From Linnemannia hyalina (lineage: Eukaryota > Mortierellomycota > Mortierellomycetes > Mortierellales > Mortierellaceae): a DNA stretch of 64,000 nucleotides. Positions 1-11,454 of the stretch are shown here, in pieces (positions within the stretch are counted from its first letter, which is position 1; every line of letters begins with the position of its first letter). The notes beneath the pieces were generated by a model. It saw only the letters and a program-made list of their open reading frames with translations. It had not been told where the DNA came from and made no database searches. Position numbers and translations under genes: made by a program. The stretch lies in NCBI GenBank assembly GCA_019671135.1, contig JAHRHY010000012.1, positions 1,240,001 through 1,304,000 of the forward strand, in the 5' to 3' direction.

Positions 1-1
1 T

Positions 2-3000
2 ATGGGTGGGGTCGACCAAAAGCGGCGCCAAGAACGATCGAACCTTCCAGTAGGACCCAAGGCCAAGAAAGATATGAGCCCGGCAAAATCGAAAGTCGTT
101 GATAGAGCCATGGATTGGGAGGAAGAACCTGTGTCTGGAACCTTAAATGACGCCGCAGGAATTGGGCACATTGAGAGCAGCGACAGAGGGCGGCGTGGAC
201 CTGTCGGAGTAGTCACGATAGAGCCAGTGACAGAGGAGGCGATTGGCGAGGATGCCGTGAGGAAGAGAAGGCCCAAGCAGAAAGTTGAACCGGATCCAGT
301 CTTCGTATCCAGTATTGAGAACCTCACCTTTGACGTCGCCACTATCTCGAAGCATGGAGGCCGAATGCCGTCGCAGCTCAAGGCAGCAGTCAGTCGCGTG
401 TATGCCGACAGCCGGGAGAGACGAAAGAAGGCGAGGGCCAAGAGCAACACCGCGCAGGCTGCGCAACCATCTATAACTGTGGCCAATCGGGGTATCGCAG
501 TCTCGAGAAAGGCGCTAGGAGATGTAACCACTGTCAGAGTCAACGGCCGTAGTTACCCGAATGCTATCATCGACCCAGGCAATGATAGGACGATGATGGG
601 GCTCCATGTAGCACAAGACCTCGGACTCGAACTCAAACCAGCCAACCGCGGTATCCTGCTGGCTGATGGCCGATTTGACAACCTCGCAGGATCAACTGGA
701 CCCATCAAGTTCTATGTCCAAGGGTTCGGTGGGCAGATGGATATGGGCGTGATCGACTGCAAGCGCTCCTACGATTTCCTCCTCGGAGACGACTGGCTAG
801 CTTTCGTGGGAGCCAGGGCTGCTTTCAGTGGAGGAAAGCGATACTACGTCCGCAAGGAAGGAGTCAACGTTTATTTGGGCACGAGTGATGAACCGCACAG
901 TGATTCCAGTGGGTCTGAGGAGTACTCTGACGACGATTATAGCGATGAGGATTCGGATGAGGAGTATGAATCGGATGAGTCCACAGGAGATGCCAAAGAA
1001 GGGTTTCGAGCCATGCGAGTGCGGTCCTTCGAGTTGTCAGACATATCGATCCAAGCGCGGTCTGTGGAGACTGTTAACTTGCAGAGCAAGGAGTCACTGG
1101 TGTCGTCGCCTGTGAAGTCACCTGAGTCGTCGCCTGAGTCGTCGCCTGAGTTGCCGCAGTTCAAAGTCGGAGATGTAGTAGTCGACATCAACCCAGCATT
1201 GGAGATGGAGAAGCGAGTACAGATGGTTGAGCTCCTGGAACGGAACAGAGACCGGTTTACAATGGACATGCAGGACTTGGAGGTCACCACCGTCTTAGAG
1301 CACGAGGTCAATGTCATCCCTGGATCGAAGCCGGTATACGTTGGATGGTCGCCTCGATACGCGCCCAAGGAGATGGAGTTCCTCAAGAAGAGTATTTCCG
1401 AGGAATTAGCTACAGGCAAGATCGTCGAGATGGAGTCCGAATGGTGCGCGCCATTGTCCCTGGCGTCCAAAAAGGATGGGAGCATCAGAAAGTGTGTCGC
1501 CTATGTCGGTCTGAATAAGGTCACGGAGAGAGAGAGTTGGCCTCTCCCGAACATCGAGCATATCCTAGACGAGCTGGCCGGTCACCATTACTATTCCAGT
1601 CTGGACGGATTTCAAGGATACTACGTTATTGGAGTGAAGAAGGAGCACCGCAAGTATCTCGGCTTCAGGACCCCGTTCGGAACCTACGCTTACACCGTCA
1701 TGCCGTTTGGTCTCAAGAATGCACCACACACGTTCAGTCGCTTCGTCCAGAAGGTCTATGGCAACCTGATCGGCACCGTGTTGAACGCATACATGGACGA
1801 CGTCTGTAATAGAGACATGGAATGGGACGAACACTTGGATGGTTTGGATCGGACATTCGCCGCAGCCAGGAAAGGTGGTGTCAAATACAAAGCCTCCAAG
1901 CTCCATTTCGGATACGACAAAGTCGAGTTCACAGGACATATCGTTGGACGAGATGGAATCCAGGTCATGCCCGACAAAGTTGAGAAGGTCCTCAATTTCG
2001 TGATCATGGACTCAAAAGGGCAGGTGAGGGCATTTCTGGGGTTGACTGGATACTACCGTCGGTTCATCTGGGTGTACGCTAAGCTGGCGGAGCCGTTGAA
2101 TCGGTTGTTGCGGAAGGGAGTAGTGTTCGTGATGGGCCACGAGCAGATAGAATCGATGAGGAACCTGCAGGAGGCGATCATGACGTCGCCAGTTCTCAAA
2201 GGTCCCGACTTCGAGCGTGATTGGATCATGCCATGCGACGCTTGTGACTATGCGGTTGGGTCTGTACTGGAACAGGAGGACGAGAACGGAGAGGTCAGGC
2301 CTGTATTCTTCTACAGCAAGACACTTCATGGCCCCGAGTTGAATTATTCCACGAGCGAGAAGGAGTGCCTGGCAATTGTGTTCTCGGTCAAGAAGTTCAG
2401 GCCATACATTTTGGGTCGATCGGTAGTTGTCTTTACGGACCACGCGCCGTTGAAGTGGTTGTTCTCCAAGACCGATTTGACTGGACGCCCAGCGAGATGG
2501 CAGATGACTTTGGCGGAATTCGACCTCACCATTCGGACCAAGCCTGGAATCAAGAATGGAAACGCGGATGGCATGAGTAGGCTGACGGTTAGAGAAGAGT
2601 TTGCGGGGGACGATATTGATGACGAGATGCCTGAGTGTCTGACTCTGCGAGCGGTTTCGATGGACAGCAAATGGGCAGAGTGCAAGTGGTACAGGAACAC
2701 ATTTACCTACTTGACCACTGGAACTCTGAGGCTGGAAGACTACAACGAGGCAAGAAGGGCCAAGAGGAGGGCATTTCGTTTTAGGGTTGACGCGCAGAAA
2801 GGGTTACTGTACCGGGATGCCGACAACGTTGAGAAGCAGTGCGTAGTGGAGTCTGAGGTGGAGGAAAAACTGTCGTGGGCACATGACGTTGGAGGCCATT
2901 ATGGAGCGGAAGCTACGCTGGCGACAATTCGAGCTCAAGGGTGGTGGCCGACGATGAGGAAGGATGTGTTCGATTGGGTCAAGTCATGTCGTCGGTGTCA

Positions 3001-3961
3001 GCAGTTCGGACCCAGAGAGAAGCACAACGAGCTTCATCCATCGACGCCGGATTTTCCGTTCGAGATTCTATTTGTCGATCTGATCGAATATTTGCCCAGG
3101 ACGACAAGAGGAATGACGTCGATTGTTGTGTTTACGGACTCGTTTACCAAGTGGACAGAGGCCTGTGCCATCCCGAACAAGAGTGCCGCAAGTGTCAAGG
3201 CAGCCCTTTTCTTGTCGATCATGTGTCGGTTTGGTCTTCCCGTGGTCATTCGAAGCGATGGAGGACCAGCGTTCAGGACGGAGTTCAAGGAGATGTGTGA
3301 GGCATGGGGCATCAAGCACTTGGTCGGGTCCACTAGACATCCGCAGAGCCAAGGTCAAGTTGAAGCCACCAACAAGTTGATCGAGGAGAGGTTGCGTAGG
3401 AGCGTGTCGGCAGGAGTCGAATGGGACGTTCTTTTACCCAAGGCAGTCTACGACATCAACCACCGCATCGTCGGCAGCACCAAGATCTCTCCCTCGGAAG
3501 CGCTGATGGGCTTCGTTGGCCGTTCTGCACTGCGCCAGTCTTTCAGCGATGATCGTCTGTTTACGACCACCGGTGAAATTGAACCTGTGCACGAGGAGCT
3601 GGAAGGAGCGATGGCCCGATTTGTTTGTCGTCGCGAGGGACTGCGAGAGTTGGCATACGAGAACAGGATGAATGCGAACGAGAAGGCGAAGCGTTATTAT
3701 GATCGTCGTGTCAAGGTCATCAAGTTCGAGAAGGGCGAACGAGTATGGGTCTTTAATCTCGCGTTTGTGACGGGCTTTGGGAGGAAGCTTACCCCTCGTT
3801 GGTTGGGGCCTTTTGAGGTCGTTTGGGTCGGTCGAACGGGCGCATATGGGGTGAAGACGGGTCGTACTCACTACGGAACCAAGGAAGGAGTAGAGACACT
3901 GAGTGGTGATATGTTGAAGAAAGTAGTGGAAAGGAGAGTGAGGGAGGAGAGGAAGGAGTGA
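2..3961 (+). CDS. Ty3/gypsy retrotransposon Pol polyprotein (5' end possibly cut by window edge)
   Basis: This is an open frame of 1319 codons that reads as a complete Ty3/gypsy pol. A retropepsin-like region lies at about residues 174-275, followed by an acidic linker. Reverse transcriptase covers about 480-665, with the catalytic YMDD box near residue 600. RNase H covers about 740-845. Integrase has an HHCC zinc finger at about 960-1003 and a D,D,E core (FVDL, IRSDGG, QGQVEATN), then a C-terminal RWLGPFEV box. No chromodomain follows. The protease centre reads IIDPGN where DSGA or DTGA is usual, so its activity is doubtful. There is no zinc-knuckle gag in view; gag may lie left of the window, and the methionine at position 2 may be internal. 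The frame has no stop or frameshift, so the insertion is probably young. The family assignment is secure; activity is not shown. Confidence 0.93.
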   Translation: MGGVDQKRRQERSNLPVGPKAKKDMSPAKSKVVDRAMDWEEEPVSGTLNDAAGIGHIESSDRGRRGPVGVVTIEPVTEEAIGEDAVRKRRPKQKVEPDPVFVSSIENLTFDVATISKHGGRMPSQLKAAVSRVYADSRERRKKARAKSNTAQAAQPSITVANRGIAVSRKALGDVTTVRVNGRSYPNAIIDPGNDRTMMGLHVAQDLGLELKPANRGILLADGRFDNLAGSTGPIKFYVQGFGGQMDMGVIDCKRSYDFLLGDDWLAFVGARAAFSGGKRYYVRKEGVNVYLGTSDEPHSDSSGSEEYSDDDYSDEDSDEEYESDESTGDAKEGFRAMRVRSFELSDISIQARSVETVNLQSKESLVSSPVKSPESSPESSPELPQFKVGDVVVDINPALEMEKRVQMVELLERNRDRFTMDMQDLEVTTVLEHEVNVIPGSKPVYVGWSPRYAPKEMEFLKKSISEELATGKIVEMESEWCAPLSLASKKDGSIRKCVAYVGLNKVTERESWPLPNIEHILDELAGHHYYSSLDGFQGYYVIGVKKEHRKYLGFRTPFGTYAYTVMPFGLKNAPHTFSRFVQKVYGNLIGTVLNAYMDDVCNRDMEWDEHLDGLDRTFAAARKGGVKYKASKLHFGYDKVEFTGHIVGRDGIQVMPDKVEKVLNFVIMDSKGQVRAFLGLTGYYRRFIWVYAKLAEPLNRLLRKGVVFVMGHEQIESMRNLQEAIMTSPVLKGPDFERDWIMPCDACDYAVGSVLEQEDENGEVRPVFFYSKTLHGPELNYSTSEKECLAIVFSVKKFRPYILGRSVVVFTDHAPLKWLFSKTDLTGRPARWQMTLAEFDLTIRTKPGIKNGNADGMSRLTVREEFAGDDIDDEMPECLTLRAVSMDSKWAECKWYRNTFTYLTTGTLRLEDYNEARRAKRRAFRFRVDAQKGLLYRDADNVEKQCVVESEVEEKLSWAHDVGGHYGAEATLATIRAQGWWPTMRKDVFDWVKSCRRCQQFGPREKHNELHPSTPDFPFEILFVDLIEYLPRTTRGMTSIVVFTDSFTKWTEACAIPNKSAASVKAALFLSIMCRFGLPVVIRSDGGPAFRTEFKEMCEAWGIKHLVGSTRHPQSQGQVEATNKLIEERLRRSVSAGVEWDVLLPKAVYDINHRIVGSTKISPSEALMGFVGRSALRQSFSDDRLFTTTGEIEPVHEELEGAMARFVCRREGLRELAYENRMNANEKAKRYYDRRVKVIKFEKGERVWVFNLAFVTGFGRKLTPRWLGPFEVVWVGRTGAYGVKTGRTHYGTKEGVETLSGDMLKKVVERRVREERKE

Positions 3962-4218
3962 AGATGTGAATTGTCAGGGGACGGGCATCCCATCTGAGGG
4001 AGGTAGAAACTGTTACAAAAAGATGTGGTGGCTAGGCAGTGGCGGCGATGCCTTAGGTTAGCAGTCATATTCTTTAGTAGACATAGTATTAGTAGTGCGC
4101 CGAGCCCTCTTGTCTGCTCTTTGTCCTTTTACACATCACTTGGACGAGAGCAGTATTGACAAGAGTTTCGCTGGCACGCTGCAGGTAACAACCCCCTCTT
4201 TGATAATATGAATACAAG
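3940..4218 (+). mobile_element. Polypurine tract and putative 3' LTR of the gypsy element
   Basis: A purine-only stretch at 3940-3958 ends at the pol stop codon, as expected for the plus-strand primer. Shortly after it, TGTCAGGGG at 3972 looks like a typical LTR start. A plausible LTR end with CA lies near 4216. The matching 5' LTR is outside the window, so the borders are a guess. Confidence 0.4.
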
Positions 4219-4280
4219 GTCCTTTTACACATCACTTGGACGAGAGCAGTATTGACAAGAGTTTCGCTGGCACGCTGCAG
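4123..4280 (+). repeat. 62-bp direct repeat, 96 bp apart, behind the gypsy element
   Basis: Bases 4123-4184 recur without visible change at 4219-4280. The two copies are separated by 34 bp. The repeat is too long for a target-site duplication and may be a tandem LTR end or a nested insertion scar. The following 4281-4548 carries no gene and lies between the element and the converging MIT-domain gene. Confidence 0.9.
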
Positions 4281-4548
4281 TGTATCGTTTTGTGTGATTC
4301 TTTTAGGACACTATTGTCACTTCCCCTCCCCCCAACCTACAACCCCTTCCCCCCCCCCTCCGTACCAATTGAGGACCTAACAGCGGTCCTACAACTCTGG
4401 CCGTCGACCCTCTCCCCTGAGTAACAACATTTACACCTCTGCTGTAGACACACGCACAGACTCAAAGATCACTTCTCGTACCTGAACTGCATACTATATC
4501 ATACCAGATCATCCACTTCTATTATGTTGCGTCTATGGTCGTTCTCCT

Positions 4549-7500
4549 TCAAGCAGCTGCAGCCTCAACCTGCCCACCACCCTCTTCATCTTCCTCCTTC
4601 TCCTCATCCTCACTATCATCCTCCTCCAACTCAGTAAGCCGCTGCTGCAAAACCTTCACGTTCTTCATCCCCTCCAACGCCGCAAACTTGCTCCCATTCC
4701 TCGCCTTGGCAACCGTATCCGTCTTCATCCGCTGGATATAAAACTTCAAATGCTCCACATCCGTCGTCTCAAGCATTTGCTCTATCGTAGCATCCGCACC
4801 CAGCCGCGAATCGCGGATCGACAGCAACGATTTGTTACAACCCTTGCCCTTGCCCTTCTTCGCTCCACTCTCCGTCTCACTCTCGCCACCTTCATCATCG
4901 TCATCATCAGTGTCAGAAGCATCGTCATCCTCTGCGGCCTCTTCAGTCGACGCCGCCAACGTGTTCTTGGAGGAGCCACCAGCAGACTTGTTGCCAACCT
5001 TGTACTTGGAGAACATGTCGGACGCACTATCACTCCGGCTGGTGACCTTGCGCAAGTGAAGTCGACGACGCTCCTCACCTGCATCCTCACCCTCGCCTTC
5101 CTCCTCGACCGGATAGATCGTCGTCACCTTGGTAGAGGCCGGTGTGACTGGAGACTTGAGCTTCTGTTGCTGCTCTTCCTCAACCTTAGCTGCCTTCTTG
5201 TCAGACGTCTTCACGACCAGTGGCGTTACGGCAACTGTCTTGGCCTCAGACTTTGGCACGACCTTGACTTCTGGCTCCTCCTCGCTCTCCTCATCGTCAT
5301 CATCATCATCATCGTCATCCTCATCGTCATCCAACAGCTCATCATCATCCTCCTCACTCGACGCCAGCTCCAACATAATCTCCTGCCAGCGAGCCTCAAG
5401 AGCCTGAGCACGCTTCAATGCGATCGCAGCCGACCTCTTGTCGCCCTTGTTCATCCTGGTCGTCGCATACGTCTTGGCCTGCTGGACATACAACCACAGC
5501 TCCTCAGGATTCTGGATTTTGAGGATCTGCGCCAATGGTGTCGAAATCGGGAGCAGCTTGGCTTTTGTGCCCTTGGCCTTGGCCTTGACGACCTGGGGTG
5601 GCATAGGTGCCACAACGTCAAGCTCGTCCTCCTCTCCCCCATTCTCGTCCCTCTCGACATTGGTGGACTTGGCCGTGACAGGGACGACCGAAGCAACAAC
5701 AATTTCGGAGCTCTCGACGGGTGTGAGCTCCTGGGTGCTGAGGGTGGACGAGGTTATCGATCCCACCTGTGGCAAAGGCAAGGACAGGCTCGCCCCGCCA
5801 CGGTTGGTACCATCCGTCTCCAAAAGCGCATTCAACGCCTCCTGGCGCTCACGGTTCTCCCGCTCCTCAGCGGCTGCCATGACTGCCAAGACATCTGCCG
5901 TCGTGACGCGTTGGTGTTGATCAAGCTGACTTTGCAAGGTTCCTGGGTCGGTGGGCGTGGAAGGAGACAAAGGTGGCGCGTCCTGATAGTTCTGCAGGAG
6001 CGAAGACAAGTATTTTTCCTGATCCTGCTCCGAGACCGAAAACGAGTCCGAGACGCTGCTATACACCGAGGTAGTCTCCTTGCGCTTGGGGTTCCACCAC
6101 TTTCGCTTGGCTTGTTGGACGGACATCAGCTCTGCCCCAAAGACGGCGCTCGACCGGGTCGAGTACATGGATGTCCGGGTCGACTCGTCGCTGACACTCA
6201 TGGGACGGTGCTCACTCATACCACTGCTGCCGAAAATACTGGAACGGTTTGCCTTGAAAGAACCCATAGGTGAGGTGGGTGTCACCGGGGAAGTAAGCGC
6301 CGAAGCAGCGGCGGCTTCCTCCTTAGCGGCCTTCTTGGCAGCCTTCTTGGACTTCTTGCTCTTGTCCTTCTTCTCACCCTTATCGGCAAGCACCTTTTCG
6401 AACGACTCGAGTTGGTTGACCCAAGAATCCCAGTTCTCAAGAGCTGCGACCTCATCAGTACCCTCGGCGGTGTAGTCGATAATCTCTTCCACAGGCTACC
6501 AAATATTCAAGGGCGAATTAATCCACCATTCTACCTCGCGTAACAAACAAATATTACAGGTGCTAAAAAAAATAAGGGACTTACCAGGACGAATCCAATG
6601 ATATCTCGGTTCTCGCGGACAGGAACACGCTCCATCAAAGGTCCTTCGACCTCCTCCTGGTACTCATAAGGCACGTACTCGTCGCTCTCCATCTTCTTGC
6701 CTCCATACTTGGAAAAGGCCCCAGAGGCTGCAGCATCAATTGCCTTGCGATCGTTGCTCTGGATAGAGCTCTTCCTCGTCTTGTCACTGTGAACCGACTT
6801 GGAATCGTCGTTGGCACCAAATGTAGGCGAGAGGGGCGAGCCGTCCTCCAACGAGAGCTTGCTGTTGCTCTTCTTACTCTTGAACAAGTTGAATGGTCGA
6901 GATTTGGCCTTTTTGGTTGAATCAGGACTCAACAGTGAACCATCGTCCTGGCTGTGGATGCTATCGGCAGTTCCATGCTGTTGCTCCTGTTGCTGGAAGG
7001 TTGCACCCAGATCCAGGCCCAGACCCGAGGGGAGCTGTACAGGCTCAGAGATGAGCTCCTCGGCTTGAGGGAGTGGCTTCTTGGAGGCTGGAGCGTAGGC
7101 AGTCTTGGGCTCGTACATTGTCCTGGGGGCATAGGTAACAGGCATCATGGCTTTGGGAGTCGAGGGAGCCTGAGTCAACGCTGGTCCTGGAGGGTATAAC
7201 TCGTCGGAAGTCGACTCCATAGGAGCTGCGGTGGTATTAGCTGTGACGCTAGACATCTGTGGTTGCTGTTGTTGATGCTGAGTTTCTCTCGTAAGGCCGA
7301 CATCGAGACTTGCGCTGCGCTCGAAACTGAACTGACGGATATCGTACTCCAGAGAGGCTTTGCGAGGTGGTGGCAGCGTACTCGTTCGCTGCTCTAACAT
7401 ATGAGGCTGCAATGGTAGTTGTGCATGGACGGCTGTCGAATCGACGGCGGCTTCACTCTTCTTGTCCTTGTTCTTGTTCTTGCTCTTGTCTTTCTTACGA

Positions 7501-8743
7501 GACGATGATCCACCTCCTCCAAACAATGCCTCGTCCATACGCTTGGCGACATCCTCATACTTCTCTGCTGATGGGTCCTTTTTCTTGTTCTTCTTCCCGA
7601 ACCACTTGTTCTTGGTGTTGGATTTCTCCTCCGGTTCAGCCTCTGCATCGACAGGAACTGGTTGCAGACTGGGATCCTGACTGTATTGCGAATGCTGATG
7701 CTGCATCAGTACGTTTGGGTCAAAAGGCGCTCCTTGCTGCTGAGGATACTGTTCTTGCTGCTGTTGTTGCTGGTATCGGCCGTCATATTGACTCTGCTGG
7801 TTGACGTCATAGTCGTAGCCGTCATCATAAGCAGCCGTAAACATCTGCTCGTCCGTCACGGCTCCATTGCCATGGTAGTACACAGCAGGCTCCTCCGAGT
7901 AGGCAGCCCCATTCCCTCCAATAGGACCGAATGAAGGCGTGAATGACTGCTCGTTGGAGTAAGAGGATGCCTGGTGGTTGAGGGTCGGTTTCTTCCTGCT
8001 ATCTCTCAGAATTTCCTCCTTGGAAGGAGCCTTGCTCAGCGATGGTTGCCTTCCAGCATCCTGTATGATACACATTTTGGGTGTTATAACTGTTAGCGCA
8101 AAAACTTTCGCGGGTAGTCATCATCCATATATTCAAATTGAAAGAAAGAGAAAGTGGATTACCTTGCCCTCATAGGCTTGGGCACGACCCCTGTTATCGG
8201 CAATGTAGTAAGGATCGACATCCTCCTCTTCATCCTCGTCGTAATATCGCGTATGCTGCTCATACTCATCCATTGGCATAGGTCCATCGTCGTTACCAAT
8301 GAACCAATCGGCATGCTGCTGCTGCGAATAAGCATCCGCGTGATCACCAGGATCCACCAAGTTCTGCTGCTGCTGCTGTGCACTCATGGGCAATGGTGGT
8401 GTTGGGATTTCGTAATCGTTGGGGGAACGGTAAGGTCCAGAACTCGTCTCGCCCGCGGAGAACGACTTTGACTTCTTTTTCCCAAAGGGCTTCCAGCGCG
8501 AGGATTTGGCCAGTTGTTCGGTAGGTGGAGTCTCGATCGCTGGCGAGTTGTTGTTGTTATTGGATGCGATGAGTGGTGTTGGTGAAGGAGTCTGGGTATG
8601 GTTCATGAAAACCGGTGTGACCAATGTCGCAGGTGAGCCCGTTGCCTTTTGGGGCTCTGAATAGGGTGGAGAAATGTACCCTTCGTTGATATTGCTGTTG
8701 TAGTCGTTGTAAGTTGCATGATTGTAATTGTTATCCTGTATTG

Positions 8744-8801
<58 letters not shown>

Positions 8802-9998
8802 TTGTGCGTAGTCGTCCATCTGAGTTTTGGACCTTTTCTTTCCAAACAGCTTGAACCCACCACTCTCCTTTTCTTTTTCGCTGGTTTGAGGATCAATTGG
8901 AGGCGGAGGAGGTTGATAGGGGAGCTGTTGCTGGAGTTGCTGTTGGTAGGGGTCCTGAACGGGGTGGTACTGCTCTGGGGATGGCTGGTAGGAAGGCTGG
9001 GGCAGGTAATACTCCTGAGCTGGGTACTGCTGTTGCTGTTGGTGGTGATATTGGTGTTGATAATGGTCCTCCTGCTGCTGTTGTTGGTTGGCCATTGTCC
9101 GTTGTTGGTGGTTGTAACGGGTATCCTCCTCGGGCACCTGTGGGGGAAGTGCGGGAGCAAATGCCTTTTTTGAAGCGGCGTTTGCCTTTGCGGCGGTCTT
9201 GAGTTGCTGGACCCTGTCGAGGTAGATGGCTTGCTGCAATGAGGTGAACCCGATCGGAATTGAATAGAAATCATGCGTGTGGAGAATTAAAAAGGGAAAT
9301 AAAATGTCATTGGTGTAAGTCGGTGCCTGAAAATAGTGTAAAGAAACCTGACACATCCACATCGACCAAACACATCTTTTGCGCTCTCTTTCTCCGCCGC
9401 GTAAAAGTAGTATCGACTTCATATGTAAAAGAAGAGCTCATTGATGGCCCATGTGTAAACAACTCCTTCCTGAACTTACGATGGTCAGCATAGACTGCTT
9501 CTTCTTCTCGCTCCCGCACAAGGGGATCACACGTCCAAGATCATTAGCCGCCTGGGCATACAACTGAGTCGCCAAGACGGTCTCGCCCAACTCGTCCAGC
9601 TGGACAGCCTGCTGGGCCTTGACCAACGCTGCGTCAAAGATGTTTCTCCAATTGTACTCTGACCAATTCTCTTGCTGCTGGGGTTGTTGCTGTGTTGTAT
9701 GTGCTGGATGTTGCTGTGGTTGTTGTTGTTGACTGTACAAGTCGGACCCAGTGGAAGAATGCTGAAGCTGTTGAGAATCACTGTCGTAACTGTTGTAGTC
9801 TGGGCGGGGAGGAAGTTGGTTAGGAAGTTGAATTTGAATTTGTTGTGAACTGTAGGCTTGGACAGACTGCTTGGGGTGGTTCGAGGGTGGTGGTGGTGGC
9901 GGGGCGCCGGATGGGTTTGGGTGGTAGGCTGATGAGGATGAGGGTGCTGTGGCGGCGACGGTTGCCGACCTGCGGCTCCTGGTTGCTGCAGCTGACAT
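4549..9998 (-). CDS. MIT-domain protein with glutamine-rich, basic-aromatic and acidic regions
   Basis: Four exons in phase 0 (9998-9480, 9233-8163, 8060-6585, 6495-4549) give about 1670 residues. Residues about 119-187 form an MIT-like helical hairpin: LDELGETVLATQLYAQAAND, then EKKKQ, then YLDRVQQLK across intron 1. MIT domains usually bind ESCRT-III tails or microtubules, so an endosomal or membrane-trafficking role is an inference. The rest is low complexity, with CAG/CAA glutamine runs (longest near 8740-8810). Five short lysine-rich motifs with paired aromatics recur (for example FKLFGKKRSK and WKPFGKKKSK). Near the C-terminus two similar helical segments each run into an aspartate/glutamate tract. 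No catalytic domain is visible. Introns are 83-246 bp with GTAAG-like donors and NAG acceptors. I recognise no named orthologue. The gene model is well supported by frame continuity. Confidence 0.8.
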
Positions 9999-11454
9999 GA
10001 GAGTTGATTAGTATTTGTTGCAGGGTGTGGGTGAATGAGAAGAGGAGCAAAGTTGGCGAATTAGAGAAGGTGAGATGAGTTTATGAAAAGTAGAAGAGGG
10101 AAGAGAAGGAAGCGGGGAGAGAGGGACCACCTGAAAAAGAAGGTAAAGGGAAAAAGAGAAAAAGGGGAAGTAGAACTGAAGCAGCAATAGAGAAAGGTGG
10201 AGAAGAGAACAAAGAACCGTTGGGGCTTGGGGCAGAGCAAGGACGAACAAACGGGCGAACCGGTGCTCACATCGTCCCTTCTCTCTTCTCTCTCCTTCTC
10301 CCCTTTGCGCTTTCTTCTTCATTCGCGCCTTGACTCAAAAACGAGCTAACGAACAGGAAAAGTGGAAAGTGCTCAGGGTACTGATAGGGAGAGAAGTCTG
10401 CTAGTGAGTATCCACCCTCATAAAAAAGTGGATGAGGAATGAACCACAGACCAAGGGAAGAAAAGCATCTCCTGTTCTTCTCCTCTCCTCCTCTCCTCGA
10501 TTCGAATGTAGAGTGCGATCTCTTTCTAAAGGAAAAAAAAAGGAAAGGGCAAAACAGGAGTGGAGTAACCTTATTCATGCGTTGTGAAATAAAGAGTGAA
10601 CTAGAAGAAGAGAGCTCTCCTTTTCCCTCTCATTCTTGAGTGCCAATAATGCAATTACCATTGCACATGTTTTTCTTCATGGAGAGATAGATGTCTTGAA
10701 CCCACCCTATATGCCACTACTCACATGGTACTCCCCAGGAGCAATGTGTCGGTTCTGCACTACAAACAAATGCACTACTACACGAGGACACACTCTTCTC
10801 ATGAATGAACAACATCCACCTTGTCTTGGAATACCAAGGGCAAGTTGATGAACGAAAAGAGGAAAAACGTTACTGTACTTGGCTTGGCCATCCTCAACAT
10901 TTCAACAGAAAGCTGCTCTCATGTTTTTTTGTTTTTTTTTTATTCTCTCTTGTGCCCTTTATATTTATTTTTATTGTGCAACAGTCGATGCCTTGTGAAA
11001 GTGAACATGCGAACAAGTCTTCATCCCAACGGCATTACTATTTTTTTGCTGTTGTTGTTGTTTTGGTCATCATAATTAAGTATTGTACATTATTACTCCC
11101 CGTGCACACATATGTGGAGTCTGGACCCCTCCCCCCTCCCCCTATCAATAAACCAACTTGCTTTTTTTTCGTGTCACCAACATAGAAAAGAGGACCAACG
11201 AACGATCAATGGCTGTTCATTTACAGCCATCATTTTTTTACTTTGAGGAAACAAAATCTACCCGAAAAAGCTCTTTCCATGGCTCGGACCCCACACCCGC
11301 CCCATCTCTCCATCTCATTATCATCTTCAAGACATACTTTGCAAAAGTACACACTTTTTTTTGCATCGAAATATCGTATTTTTTTATTCAAGGTAGATAG
11401 TGAATCTGTAAAGTGTTCATACAAAAAAAACGCTGGATCAGGAAAAATAATAAT
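9999..11454. other. Intergenic region, purine/pyrimidine-skewed, no gene seen
   Basis: This 1.46-kb gap is the upstream region of the MIT gene and the downstream region of the first BAG gene, both on the minus strand. Bases 10030-10640 are strongly GA-rich on the plus strand (CT-rich on the transcribed strand), typical of fungal promoters and leaders. Open frames inside are short and low complexity. No RNA gene was recognised. Confidence 0.6.

Noticed and set aside
4750..6273. 507-codon open frame on the plus strand
   Set aside because: Leu/Arg-rich antisense of the last exon of the MIT-domain gene; no family signature.
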